NCBI GenBank assembly: GCA_015680685.1
Contig: MNCI01013583.1
Location: forward strand, 602,604-666,603
Reading direction: 5' to 3'
Source: Gnetum montanum
Taxonomy: Eukaryota; Streptophyta; Gnetopsida; Gnetales; Gnetaceae
Length of the DNA: 64,000 bases
Part shown: positions 12,168-26,500 of the stretch, one piece after another
How the letters are laid out: each line of letters opens with the position of its first letter
Numbering within the stretch: position 1 is the stretch's first letter
Translations under genes and position numbers: made by a program
The notes under the pieces: generated by a model
The model's database searches: none
The model's input: the letters and a program-made list of their open reading frames with translations, nothing else
What the model was told of the DNA's origin: nothing

Positions 12168-13128
12168 AACTTCTATAAATCTTTGGGTGTACCTATGTTT
12201 TAATTATTTTGGGTTTCAACACCCCCTCTTAGGGAAAATTCTTTTTAATTTATAGCTTAATGTTGCCTACTAGAATTAAACATGTGATGATGACTACCAA
12301 GCCAAGACTCTCATCACTAAGCTAACACATTATCATGACGGTACATAAAAGATTTGCTAATAACTTTTTACAATCAATGATCTATTTGAGTATATTTTTA
12401 CTTTGTGCCTCCAAATTGACATGTGTCTCAACATACCTCTTAGGACCAAACCTGGAATATGCAAATCATGAATCACATGTTCTAATATAAACTTCTATAA
12501 ATCTTTGGGTGTACCTATGTTTTAGTTATTTTGGGTTTCAACACCCCCTCCTTTTAGGGAAAATTCTTTTTAATTTATAGCTTAATGCTGCCTATTAGAA
12601 TTAAACATGTGACGATGACTACCAAGCCAAGACTCTCAACACTAAGCTAACACATTGTCATTACGGTACAGAAACGATTTGCTAATGACTTTTTACAATC
12701 AATAATCTATTTGAGTATATTTTTACTTTGTGCCTCCAAATTGACATGTGTCTCAACATACCTCTTAGGACCAAACCTGGAATATGCAAATCATGAATCA
12801 CATGTTCTAATATAAACTTCTATAAATCTTTGGGTGTACCTATGTTTTAGTTATTTTGGGTTTCAACACCCCCTCCTTTTAGGGAAAATTCTTTTTAATT
12901 TATAGCTTAATGCTGCCTATTAGAATTAAACATGTGACGATGACTACCAAGCCAAGACTCTCAACACTAAGCTAACACATTGTCATTACGGTACAGAAAA
13001 GATTTGCTAATGACTTTTTACAATCAATAATCTATTTGAGTATATTTTTACTTTGTGCCTCCAAATTGACATGTCTCAACATACCTCTTAGGACCAAACC
13101 TGGAATATGCAAATCATGAATCACATAT
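12168..13128. repeat. ~324-bp tandem triplication
   Basis: Three direct copies start at 12168, 12490 and 12815 (AACTTCTATAAATCTTTGGG). Copies 2 and 3 are almost identical; copy 1 is more diverged; copy 3 lacks four bases of ACATGTGTCTC. Each holds a minus-strand tRNA-like head: A box complement TCACTAAGCTA (12314 in copy 1) and B box complement AGAATTAAACA (12272). The first plus-strand head at 12093 therefore faces three minus-strand heads. Confidence 0.9.
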
Positions 13129-13129
13129 T

Positions 13130-14414
13130 TTAGCCAAATGAGCTATGCTTCACTGACTAATAATATTTATGTCACCTTGTCAACATATAATAGGACATAA
13201 AAGTGACAATTAGATAGCCACCCTAAGCACCATTCATTGCCTGCATAACTGCCATTAGTTCAAATAGAGAAACAATCACTTACCTTACCATAATTTAAAT
13301 CTTGCATAACACATGAAATAGTTCGTTGAGATCTCAAATATGAAAAATAAAAGTGTCTTCGTAGTATATAAACTGCTGATGTTTCACATTCTTCTAAACC
13401 ATCCTTATTAAAGCATTTTAAATCATACCAACAATGTAACAATAAACTAAGGGAACACCTCGACAAACCTCACTGGGAAAATTTTTAGTTAAAAAATGAA
13501 AACGAACTCAGGTAAAACTACATTACATCAAACCCTCGTTAAATTGTTTAACACTATACATCATTCCTTTAATCGGTCCTGAACAAGAGCACCCAATTGT
13601 TTACTTGTCGTTGGCTTAACAAAATCCGTCAAATTGCAACACTGAATTAAATTTTAATTAAATCAATGATTTGAGAGCAGCCAACCTTGACAGTCAACCC
13701 ATACGGAAGTTTTAAAAAGGTACTAAGATGATGAATACCCGTTGTTTCCATAAATAGCTAATATATTTCCTTTTACATACATTTAGGGCATCAGATACAA
13801 CTCACTTGAAGTGGTGACACTAAGTTTGTGCCTGTTGCAAGGAAATCCCCATTCAACTCCACAATTTCATTCTATTGTCAATTGTCTGGGTCAGACATTC
13901 TTGGTACAATCTTTGCAATAAGCCTATTTAGTAGTTCCCTCGCCAAGATATTAAGATTCATTTTAACTTGAAGCCATATTTTACAATAAACAAATTTTGG
14001 AATCATTTAACCAAATAATAAAGAGCAGGAATCCCTAATGAAAATAAATGACACTGACCTGAGTGGAACAAAAATTACATTGTTCTAAATCATTGAGGTT
14101 CAAAACTGAGGAACAGAAATTACGTTCTTTTTTATTGCCAAATATTGACCATGAAATGCTACAAACCAGGCTAGAGCTGGCTAATGCTTTCCTCACGGTA
14201 GCTATAATTGGAGTTAGGGATCCATATATATGCGATCTCTGCTAGCCGACCACCTGTTTTGTTGGTTCATGACAGAGAACGTGTAACTGTAGCAGCTTTC
14301 TGTCCAGCCTGGTGTTTGATATGTAAAGTTGCTATGATACATCTCTCGGTAAAAGACCCCACACAGAAATATATAGAAGAATCACCCAGATTCAGCAACT
14401 TGTATACAAATCCA
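13130..14414 (-). other. 3' flank of FTSH11, no other gene seen
   Basis: Probably includes the FTSH11 3' untranslated region. The putative signal is AATAAA (minus strand) at 14131-14136. No convincing coding region on either strand. Confidence 0.4.
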
Positions 14415-14594
14415 TCAGCTAACAACAAGTTCCACACTATGTGCTTGTTCCTCTGGCTGCTGCACCTGTTCCTCTGACTGGTAAGCTTCCTCTCCTGATA
14501 CAGTATAGGGACTTAATATCTGTTCAATTTCCTGTGCATTCAGTGTTTCCTTCTCCATTAAAGCCTTTGCCAATGCATGCAATGCTGCTTCTCG
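14415..14594 (-). CDS. FTSH11: FTSH11 last exon with stop codon
   Basis: Fifty-nine codons plus [23 protein letters not shown] then QEIEQIL matches the family C-terminus. A Glu/Gln-rich tail ([10 protein letters not shown]) ending VELVVS follows, as in other plant FTSH11 proteins with acidic tails. A possible AATAAA (minus strand) lies at 14131-14136, about 280 bp past the stop; its use is a guess. Confidence 0.9.
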   Translation of the reverse strand, partial: REAALHALAKALMEKETLNAQEIEQILSPYTVSGEEAYQSEEQVQQPEEQAHSVELVVS

Positions 14595-17500
14595 CTGAAG
14601 TCATACAACATAAGAAATATGTCAGAAGACACAATTAACAAATATGACAAATGCTGAAGAAAGTGAACAAGGAAACTACCATAAGAAAGTAATTAAGAAA
14701 AAACTTAAATAAAACTCAAAGAAATGGAAATATGCTAGTTACATAGAGATGCAATAAAACCAATCGCCAAACCTATGTACCTACACTTTTTAGGACACAA
14801 GTACCCTACAGAGTGGGCAAACTTGCTGGTTGTGTGCCTAGGGAATCATCAGTCAGTTTATAATATCTTGGTTCTTCCATTAGAAGCCTCATATACCCCT
14901 ATAATGTTCATCATTGGTAAAAGAGTCTAGACCTAGGGGATCAAGAACCACCATCAGTGAACAAGATTCAAGAATGCTGATTGAGTTTTAAAGCTACATC
15001 CAAGGGCTTTAGGATATTAAGGCAAGATCTATAAAAAATAAGAATAAAAAGAAGACCAAATGTTTCCCTGGAATTCAGGGCACCTACACAACAAGGAGAA
15101 AACGTATAATTTTCACAATAGAAAATGTGTACACAAATTAAAGAGAGCATGCAATGTAAGAAACAGACACCCTGATTGAGAGATAGGATTTGTGTGATGG
15201 GATTGTCAGGATGTCCTTGAAAGAGCATTCTATGAGATTGAAAGAGACACAAGATGTTGAGGACTGTTAAAGCCAAAAGAATTGGAGCATTACGATCCTC
15301 GTTGTATCTTCTGTGGATTAGTAATTGTAATTAGCACCATGCATTGGAGCTTTGTCTTCCAAGCTTATGTAATCAAAATACTGATCAAAGATCTTCGACT
15401 TGTGATTGCATTAAGGATTGGAACATTGTTTTCCTAGCTCTGTGCCAAAGTCTGGTTCATATTGCTTCCTTCTCCATCAGATCTTCCATTATTCACACTC
15501 CAGCAGAAAGTCGCTTTTTTATAAAGATGACAGGGAAGAAATAGAGCAAAGGAACCAGTGATAGTGACATGAGTAGAACGAGATGATCTTTACATGCAAA
15601 CTTCGGTAGGATTAAAGAATCTCGTGCTGTCTTCTATAACAGCATGGTCTAAAAATACACCCATTTTGCATTGCATAGTTAGATGACAGCATGAGATTCT
15701 TTAATCCTGCCCAAACTTCACTTTGTAGCAAGTCAGATCATCCAAATCTGACTATTAATGATTATACCTACCCTTGGTCAGTAGACTGGTAAACAATCTA
15801 CTGTTGGTTTGGTATCCAAACTTTTTGCTCATATGGTCAAAGTGGTCACGACAGCATATTTGTCAGATGATTGACTACTTAAACAATTTTTTGAACGACA
15901 CATCCTCCTTGAATGACAAAAACTCTCTACCATGTAAGACTTAAATGGAAAAATAATTTCGCAAGGCTGGCAAAGATTTCAAACAACGTTTCCCCCTCTA
16001 TATATTCTTGATCTCTCTTTAGATGTATGGAGAATTCCCACTTCTGAATTAATATTACTGGATTCTGCCATGATTTTGTACATCTTATCCAGCAAATTTA
16101 CAATGTCATTAACGGATGCACAAAGATATCATAGTCATTGTAGTCGTTTGAAAAAAACATGATCATCAAACCAAAATGTTGATGTACCTTTTTCAACAGA
16201 TCTTTCACACGGTCATATGCATCTCTCAATAGTTTCATAACCTGTATATAAGATTTCACAGCATAATGAAATGTCAATTACACAAAACATGCCTCCCCAA
16301 ACCACATAAGTAAACAGAGAGAGAACCATGACTGATAACCTCAGTATCAACTTTGGAACGTATAGGTCTACTTGAAGTTTCTCTCACATGAAAGGGGCCT
16401 ATTTTTGCACTCATTCCACATTTGGAAACCTGTATAATCGATTTTCAAATGCATAAGCTTTAGATAGAACAAATTGGATACAGGAAACAATTAGAGTATT
16501 TTCTCAGAAATGTTTAGATACAGAGTACTAGACAAGGAAACAATAAACCCATAAATTGAAATTATTAAACATACCCCAAAAAGGCTATGAGGGAAATACT
16601 TACGGTTAATACATAGAAATAAATAAACAAACTACAACATGCTATTAAACTTGATTTTGGTGCTTTGGAGGTCGGGGTGGACGGATTTTCCTAGGTTGCA
16701 GCTAGAACCTCGAATGGTTTACCAGAGGCAGAGCAAGCAGGCTGTGCATCGGCCTCAAACGCAGATGATGGAGAATTTAGAGAAGGCAGGGAGAAGCGAG
16801 GCTTCCTCAGAGCCAAGGAGAGGCGAGCAGCCAAGGTTGTCACGGGAAGCAGGGCCAGAATGGTAGCTGGTTCCTCCAAAGATTGGTGAGGCATGTCGGA
16901 TTGCAGCAGAATGCACAAGGCAAGTAGAGAGGGTGGTGTGGCTATCTCAATGGCATGGAATGCAAGAAGCAGTGCAAAGGGAGGTGAATAATCAAGAGGG
17001 TTTGAGACCTGCAATAGATGGAGGATATGTTGAAGGGCCACTGCACGGAATTGATGCAGCTAATGGTGGAGAACAGACAGCAGCTGGAGCAAGGCTGGGT
17101 GTAGGAGGTTTGGGGGCTGGTAGCTGTGACGCCACAGGTGGCAGAGGAGGTGGAGGTTTCCCAGAGTTCAGATGCTGAGAGAGTGTTGGAGGGATGATGT
17201 TCGAGTAGTGGCCTGGGGGGATGCATGGGTGCTAAATGGGACAGGTTGGTTTCAGGGGCTGGGTGATAATTCCACGGACTCCTTGGTAATAATGATTGGG
17301 TAGTGCCGGGTCTAGACGGTTGATGGGAAGATGCAGCTGGGTTTTGGGGATGTTGGGGGAAGGCCGGGTTGTGGGAAGTAATTTTGTTGGCTTGATTTGA
17401 ATGGGGCCACAGATGGTTTTGGCCTGGGCTATATGCCCTTGTGCATACATTTTTTGGATTAATTTATCTCAAAATTTTCTCTAAAAAAACTTGAGTATTA

Positions 17501-20500
17501 AAGGAAAAACTAAATATATTTCAATAAGAAATCCTATGATGACAAAAATTAACATTGATGCCTTCATCCAGTCAAGTTGGGTTACTTGTTAAGGTATCAA
17601 ATGAAAAGATGAATTCTTATGTGACCCATTGTCTACCTGATACCAACATGAATGCTCATTATTACCATGAGCCTAGCTAGCATGGGCCTCTTAAGTGAAT
17701 ATCAAATCTGCAATTTATTGATTGAAAAACCAACTGATTACCAATTGACCGACCACAATATTTGCCAAAAGTAAAGTACCATGCCCACAAGGACCATGAA
17801 TCAACCAACAAGCAGCAGTGAATAATGAGCCAAAAATGACATTTATAAAGAAGATGTTAGCCTAGTTAGTAGTCATGATTTTGTTCATGGCAGGTACAAG
17901 CTAATCAAATGTCAGCAGGCGGTCATACCTGAAGTTATTGAAGTTGAAGACCAGGGTAATGGATAAACCTGGTCCAGAAATACTGTTAGTTGGAACAGGA
18001 TGGACTGAAAGAGACGACTAGGATTGCCAATTTCTGAGAGGTCAGAATATTATTTCTGAAAGGCTTATAATTCCAATATCCTAAGCTGATATTGTGGTAG
18101 TAAGCACTAATGGTCCTGGACCATGAATAACCAAAAAGCAGCAGAGAATAACAAGCCAGCAATGACATTTATAAAGAGAATGTTAGGCTAGTTATCAGTC
18201 ATTATTTTGTGCTACTTAAATGTTAGCAGGCAGTCATACCTGAAGCTTTTGAAGTTGGAGACCAGGGTAATCGATAAACCTAGTCCAGAAACACTGTTAG
18301 TTGGAATAGGATGCACTGAAAGAGACGACTATGATTGCCAATTTCTAGGAGGTCAGAATGTATTTGCTGAAAGACTCATAATTCCAATATCTTAGGTTGA
18401 TATCAGGACTAAGCACTAAAGGTCCTGGACAATGAATCAACCAACAAGCAGCAGTGAATAATACGCCAACAATGACATTTATAAAGATGCTAGCCTAGTT
18501 ATTAGTCATTATTTTGTTTGTTCATAGCAGGTTCAAGCTACTCAAATGTTAGCATGCAGTTATACCTGAAGCTATTGAAGTTGGAGACCAAGGTAATGGA
18601 TAAACTTCATCCAGAAACACTGTTAGTTGGAAGAGAATAGACTGAAAGAGACAACCATGATTGCCGATTTCTGGCAGGTCAGAATGTGTTTTCTGAAAGG
18701 TTTATAGTTCCAATAGCTAAGGTTGATATCCCTTTACAAAACATTAACGTTACTAGTTTTGTAATGACGAAGATAACAAATATGGTAATAATAAAAATAA
18801 AAATCAATAACAATGATAATGATAAGAGTGACATCAATAATTATTAATGAAAATTTTCACTATAATTATTTAACTTTGAAATATCATTCTTATCATCGTC
18901 CTTGTCCTTAATTTAAAAAAAAAAGACAAATTTATAAACAAATATACAAAATTTAAAAAGCACTCTATCTTCATTTCATAGAAATTTGGTTACTCTTGAA
19001 GTTGGATCAAGGGAGAACCAAAGCATCAGTGGATCATTCAAAGATGAAGAAAATACAATTTCCATCCATCAGCTTTTCAGGTCCTGGTCAAGAGTATTGA
19101 AATCTAACCATTACTCTCTATTTCTCAATATCAGTGATTTAAATTATTTACAACATGAGGCTTCTTAATGAATCTGTTAATCTTTGAACCAGCAATAAAG
19201 CTTGTACATTCCAACATGATTGATTCTATAACATTTTCGCTTAGAAGGGTCAGGAATTCCATCATTTCAAAATAGGAGTAACCTGATCTACACTTAAAAA
19301 GTCTAAAATTTGCAACATCTAAACCATCTTTAAAGTTAAAGTAAAATGGAGAGTGGAAAGGAGTAATGGCAATTCTAAAGCAGTAGACAACAAATCCGGT
19401 GAGCAGAGATCACCAGACGCGGCAAAGGCGTTTCTGCTTTTTTAGTAATGGAAGGACTCGCCCCTCTCCCACCAGTCAAGGAGAGAAAAACCCTTATCTT
19501 TGATTTTCCAGACTCAGACCACGACTTGGCTGAATAAAGATATGGTAATAACCTTCTAGGAATGTTTGTTTCTGCCAGACCACACATGAAGGTTAAACAA
19601 TTTAGAGAATGGGTTATCAACAAATGGCAGGGCATAGGACCCATACAAGCTATTGCCTTATATGAGGGTTTCATACATTTTATGCTTAGGTCTGAGGAGG
19701 ATTGGGATCATATCCTAGCTTCTGATCCTTGGTTCTTTGGATGCAGGGGTTTGGCACTTGCAAAATGAAAACCCAAGGAACAATGCAAGCGCCAACCTTT
19801 TCAACGACTTTCAGTATGGGCCCAAATTCCTAATTATCAACAGCATAGTTGAACCCCTCATTTTTTCAGTTTCAAGGGCAATTATTATGTCGTCTTTGTA
19901 ACTGGGGATAACATATTGGTGAAGGTAAAATCTATGTTTGGTGGATAGTTTGTATACTATGAAGAGCTTATTTATCTTGTTAATATAATCTGAACATTCC
20001 TCCAAAAAAAAAGTTTAAAAGATATTAGAAACCAAGATAGCTTACAAAATAAAATGATTCAAAAGAACAATTGAGAGTATTTGCCCACAAATCTGGAAGA
20101 TTTCTCATGGGAAGCTCACCCCAAAGGATCAAGTCACGGTAAAAGAATTGAATGTGTGAAATAAGTGATAAAGTATTAATAGAAAATATTAGAAGAATGA
20201 AAACCCTATTATTGTTCCTTGAGCCAACCACTGTTCAGAGCACTCATAAGCCCAACGACTTTAACATAGCTAATTAACAAAAATAAAAATCATTCCTCTT
20301 TAACTCTTATGTCAACCAAGAATTTTGCAAGCTACTCTAACCAACCTTTCTGATTGGCCCTGGTATAAAAATTAACAATAGTGGTATGTAAACAGTAACA
20401 TGATATAGACACACTAAGAATAAGGTTTGCACTTGTTCTTTATGAGATAGATGGGTGCACTCTATCTGATGTTTGGCAAAACGACTCTAATCAATCCCTA

Positions 20501-23500
20501 GGTTGATGGTTTGAAAAACAATTGCTCACTAGCTTGGTTCTCTTAGTTGTGAATGGTTTTCACAGCACAGAAATACAATTTCATGTGATTGATACAAGTC
20601 ATGACTAAAACAATGATTCAGTATTTCCTTCAATTATGGTTACATTAAGCAAGATTAGAAAATTACAAAATCTGTAAAGACCTTGAATATTATTGCCTCA
20701 TTATTCTTTTTGTATTTAGACTCGCTGAGCAGATAATTGATACAATCCTTAACTAATCAAACAAGGATACAATGATACATTCTTGTCCATTTAATTACTA
20801 ACTTGACCTTCGAGATAACAAGGCTTTCTCAATGAAGGCATTGAATTGCTTTTATACAATGGGAATTCTTTTATCATAAAACACAACACTAGCTTCTCTC
20901 AATTTCATCTGTCCTACTTCAATATGGTTTGTCACATCATTGTTAATGTCACCATTCATTTGTAAAATCAATCCCACATACTGGAATTAATTCCTTTGTG
21001 TAAGTTCTTGATCTTGGACTTTTATCTTTATAGCTTCATTACGTGTTATACCACTAAAGATGTACTTCATATATTCTGTTTTGCTTCCGCTAACCTATAA
21101 CCCTTCTGATTCTAAGGTTCTTCTCCATGTCTCAGTTTTTGTAGAAAGCGCTTCCATAGAATTACCAATCAACACATCATCATCTACAAAAAGCATACAA
21201 GAAGGAATCTTATCTTGCAATTCCTTTGTCAATCCACCTATAACAATTGCAAAGAAGTGTACTCATCCGAGTATTGAAACCTGCTAATGCAAGTGTGAAC
21301 TAAAGCAAATCCTAGGTGTCAAGGTATCATTACAAAAAGTGGTTTCTCCACATACAGTGCAAACTCTATTTGAGGCTTAATCATACATATCTTGGATAGG
21401 ATTGATATATTCAATTATAGTATCTTAGTCTTCTCCAAATTAATGAAAACAATATGCAAATTACTCCTCTTACATCTAATTTTTCTTTAATTATTTCAAC
21501 AAAAAATGGCTTCAATATTGACCAAGCATGAAACCGAACTGATTATCTATTCCAAATTCAGTTTTTTGTAATGCACTGTATCTCTTAAAATTTTCCCAAG
21601 TAAATAATCCTTCATCTTTGCAAACTTTCATTGAAAGTAACATTAGTAGTCTCTTTGCAAACTTTCATTGAATGTGACCTAGTCTAGCTTGATACATTTG
21701 ATATGATCAAAAGGGTTATGCTTTGCATTATTCAACAACTTCTTTGTTATCTTGTATTTTTTCAAAATCTTCTTGTCTCCTACTTTGTTGCCACACTTTG
21801 AAGCACTTCTTATTTTAAATTGTATGTTGCACTTCTTCACTGAACTGCTAGGTTTCCTTCTGTATGTACTTATTTCCTTATGATACTTCAAGAATGCCCC
21901 TCCCTATCCTCTTGATACAATTTCTCAGATATTTGCACTAGCACTCAAATCCCAAGATCCTATCTTTTCCTTAAAACTGGATAGCTAAGTCTGTTGCTAT
22001 TAAGCTATATTGAGTTGCAAGGTTTTCTCTAGGTATTGCTTTGCAAACCCTGCATATTCTCCATTCTCTTTTCCATATCATAATGTAGTCTATTTGTGTA
22101 ATGTTGATTTCACTTTTGAAAATCGCAGAGTTCCTTTCTCTTGAAATAAGAAGTATTTGACATTGGAAGATCATAGAACTATGCAAGACCAACAATTCCA
22201 TATTAAATTCAAATTCCAATATTTGATCATAGAAAGGATATCAAAAATTATGTTTCAAGAGGCACAATATGCTACTTTATGTCTAAAACAGTAAGAATTT
22301 TTCAGCATTTTATTAAATAACACAAAGACAGCAAACCTAGTAGGTTTATTATTTTGGTACTCAACAGCATACATGAAAGAATGTGAAACATCCACAAAAA
22401 ATCCTAAAAATGTGTACCATGTACTCCGCTAATTCAGTTGCTTTTTGAAAGTCATTGCTAGCACCAGTTGTAACAGAATCATGACCAAAAATCAGTTCCT
22501 CTGCAACTCGCCCTCCCATCAAAACATCAAGTCTTGCTAACAACTGTGATTTGTTAATAGATGTTTCATCTTTGTCAGGCAACTGAGTAACCATTCCCAA
22601 AGCTGACCCACGAGGCATTATAGTAGCCTTGTAGAGTGGATGTGCACCTGGTGTATAATATGCAACAACTGCATGACCTCCTTCATGGTATGCAGTCAAC
22701 TGGTAAATGATAAACCGTTAATCTTTTTATTTATAAGAAATATAATCAGCAAGAAAAAAGTATTTCTCATACCTAGGCAATGATCAATAGAATAAATCTA
22801 CAGGAGCATTTGGCAGTACAAGCATCTTTGAGCTAGCTTACCTTCCGTGACTCTTCAGTGACAAGCATAGATTTTCTTTCAGCTCCCATAATTATTCTGT
22901 CTTTAGCAAATTCCAACTGCCTGGATGTCAACTTCTCATTACCTTCCATTGCTGCCTGGATTGCTGCAATGTTCACAAGGTTTGCTAAATCTGCATAATA
23001 AAATAAATTAGTGAATAAAGTTTGAATAATTGATATAATAAACACGTCAGAGTACAGGCATTACAAGACCAATATTTTCATCTTACAATTGTCACCTAAA
23101 TTAAAGGATCAGGAATTATAAAAGAAATTAACAAACCTGCACCATTGAAACCAGTTGTGCAACGAGCAATAGTTTTTACGTCCACATCCTCAGAGACAGG
23201 CTTATTCTGCAAATAAAGCTCTAAAATTTCCTGTCTGCCACGCACATCAGGTGTTGGAACCACAACCTGCAATTGAGACATGCCAATTAGTAAAACTACT
23301 GATGTCCCTATTCTAGGAGTTTATCTTCCTAATCATCCTGATCCTCCAAATATATCGTTTTCAACTTGGTAGTAAAAACACAATAACACAATCGGAAATG
23401 TGTAATTTACGACTCACATGCTTATCAAATCTTCCTGGCCTTGTCAGTGCAGGATCAAGAATTTCAGGTAAATTGGTTGCAGCTATTACTAAAATCCCCT

Positions 23501-26500
23501 GTGGTTAAACCCAGAAATGTTATATCAGACAGAAAATTATAACATAAGAAGAACGAGAAATGCCTGAGAATTACACAATCAGGGTATCGATTGTCTTCAA
23601 AGTAACGTATATGTACCTCATTTTGCTCAAAACCATCCATTTCAACAAGTAGCTGATGCAATGTCTTTTTGGTATGACCTTCCCATTGTTTTCTAGTAGA
23701 ACCAATTGCATCAATTTCATCAATGAAAACGATGCAAGGTGCCTGCAATATGAGTTATTGACATAGATTAGATTTAATAATGAATCAGAGTTGTGTGACT
23801 TTACAAACATTTGATTATATGCACGAATAATACAATGATGTTGCCTGCAAATATGCTCATAGACAAGCATGCAATAAAGATTTTTACCATATACTGAATG
23901 TAGTTAAAGACAAATCGAAAAGATTCCATATGATTAAAAAATTTAACAAAATATATGAATGAATGTACGCTAGATGAGTGTACAAAGAGTAGATAAGCTC
24001 ATTCAGACGACAAAAGGCTCTTCCCTTAAGTATAGCTTGAACAGGAATGTGTCCTCATGATTTTTTGTTAATAAGTTCACTGCTAATTTTTTTTTTTTGA
24101 ACAAATAAAAAGCACTTATATTAATAAAATAAGGCTTTGAGAAAGCGAAGATCGGTGGGAGAGCAGGAGGGAGCAGAACAGGACAGCTGGGAACCGATAG
24201 TGGCAGCAGGCTCGCAGGCAGGGATCATGGCCAAGGGGGGACCTATGGTGGGGTGGGGACAGGTGGGACCAGGGGTAACGAGGGGCTGTTCAAATACGTT
24301 AAGAGCAGCCCTGTGGGGGAGAATGAGGAGGTAGGCATTCTTAGGGTTTTCGGGGCTGCCTCAACTGATGCAGCTGGCTGGCATCCAAGCAATGGAGACA
24401 TTACAGCTTATTCAAGGATGGAAGATGTTATGTGTTTGCAAATTCGTCAACTGCCCAGTAAGGGGCTGCAAACCTTAGAGCTAAGCCTCCTTGGGTTCGC
24501 ATTGTGAGGGGGTCTCCCCAAAATGGCGGATATTTTGGGGGCCCAAATGGCATCACAGGGGGGCTTCCCCATCTCTCCTAAGACCAAACGAATTGGTAGG
24601 CCGCTCTCACCAGTGACTCGTAGTAAAAAAAATGCAAGCTGAGATTGATTTGGGGTTGCAGCCTGCCTTGTGGAAGGTGTATAAGAAACGATTGGTTGGT
24701 AAGCCATGAAAATCCTATCTTGGAATTGCAAGGGGTAGGGTGCTCTTTATAAAAGAAATACCCTTTGGGAAATTGTGATAAGGGAGGAATGTGATATTGT
24801 GTGTCTACAGGAAACAAGTTGCAGGCGGCAAAGGCCCACCTTCTGCGGTAGGTGGGGTGGTAGACCCAAATTGTTTTCCAATCAGGGCAAGGCTGGAGGT
24901 TTGGTTGTAATGGCAAAGATGCAGGTCAAGCTAGTTGACTCCTCGACATGGAGCATTATTATACAACTTCCCAAGGAGGGAGTTTGGCTCACAAACTTCT
25001 ATAGCATCCAAAATTGGGGAAAACAACTGGAGGAGTTACGGTGGACCACTGCACTAGTTGATCAGAGGCAGTGGATCATGATTGGTGATTTCAATCAACG
25101 CTTGTATGCATGGGAGAAAATGGGTAATGAAATGAGCAAACCACCAGGCAGTCAACACTTTCTGGACTTTTTTGCAAATGCATGAATTGGTGGACATGGA
25201 GATTGCCGATTGCAAGTTTACATGGAGTAACTACCGTTTGGGGAAGGATCTAGTGTTATCTAGGATTGGCCGTGTATGAGTTAGTTCACACATCTTGTTG
25301 GGATTCAAGGTCCAAGTGGTGGGGACGGAGCAACTAGCATCTAACCACAGGTCCCTCTGTTGTCAGGTGGGGAAACTTGATAGATCGAGGGTCTCCCCCT
25401 TCCAATTTGAGAGATTGTGGTTGTTAAAGCCATGGCTCAAACCGCTTGTGACACAGATTTGGGCAGACTATCATTCTTAGGTGGATCCTAGAGATCTTTT
25501 GAAGGCTGGTCTAGGTCGCCTTAAACAAGCCATTCGTTCAATCAAAGCAACAAAGAAGTTTTCTTTTCAGGCTAGGCATGCAAATCTCCTATCACATCTG
25601 GCTTCTCTCCAAGCCCGATAGGAGTTGGGAGAAGAAGTGGATACGAAGGCGCAATTACTGCTAAGGGAGTTGCAGGAGATTGATGCCAAAGAAGAGATAT
25701 ATTGGAAGCAGCATGCCAAGGCTATAGGGATAAGAGAACACAAACTTCTTCTTTGTTGCTGCTAAAGCCAATCGTTCTACCAAGGCGATCAAAGTGATGT
25801 TGGATGAGGTCCCCTAACTAGCCCACAAGACATCGACCGGGTAATGCAGCAATACTAGGCTAATATCTGGGCATATGCTAGGACCTCCCCTGTTTCAGTC
25901 CCAGTGAGAACTATCCTTGGGGAGAATGAGAATAAGACATTGCCGGAACTATTCTCCTGGAGGGAATTGGATGTGACACTGACGTCCATGAGGTCGGATC
26001 GAGCTCCTGGGCCAGATGGATGGCCGATTTAGTTCTTTCAAGAGTTTGTTCATGTGTTGGGGTGAATCTATTGGATGCCTTCAACCTGATCTTACAGAGG
26101 CAACGGGTCCACCACGACACTAATTGCTCCAGAATTATACTAATTCCCAAGGTTGCCGACACTTTGGACACTTCCCTATTTCATCCCATTGGGGTGTGCA
26201 ATACCCTGCCTTGGCTCTTCACGAAGATGTTGGTACATCTTGCCCTATTGATGCCACACTTGGTTGGGCATAATCAAGTGGGATTCATCAAGGGGAGATA
26301 AATTCCATGATCAAGTCATTTTGTTCTAGGAGGGGATGAACTCAATCCATTACATTGGGTACTTGGATATGTGCATCAAATTAGACATTAAGAAAGCATA
26401 TGATATTGTCAATTGGGATGCTTTGGCTAATATTATGGCACAAAAAGGATTTGATCCCAAGTTTATCAACCTTTGCATCCAAATTCAGGCCTCAAAGGCC

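Noticed and set aside
16639-17450. Several overlapping ORFs on both strands as genes
   Set aside because: Caused by GC-rich LINE sequence with few AT-rich stop codons; the tail and flanking repeats explain the block.
22361-22417. Open frame continuing past the FTSH11 M41 exon as coding
   Set aside because: Translation after the donor at 22417 (a Phe/Cys-rich tail) does not match the family, while the next exon at 16429 resumes the conserved sequence in phase.
24137-24507. ORFs before the endonuclease as a separate gene
   Set aside because: They sit inside the LINE between its target duplication and endonuclease; no recognisable domain.
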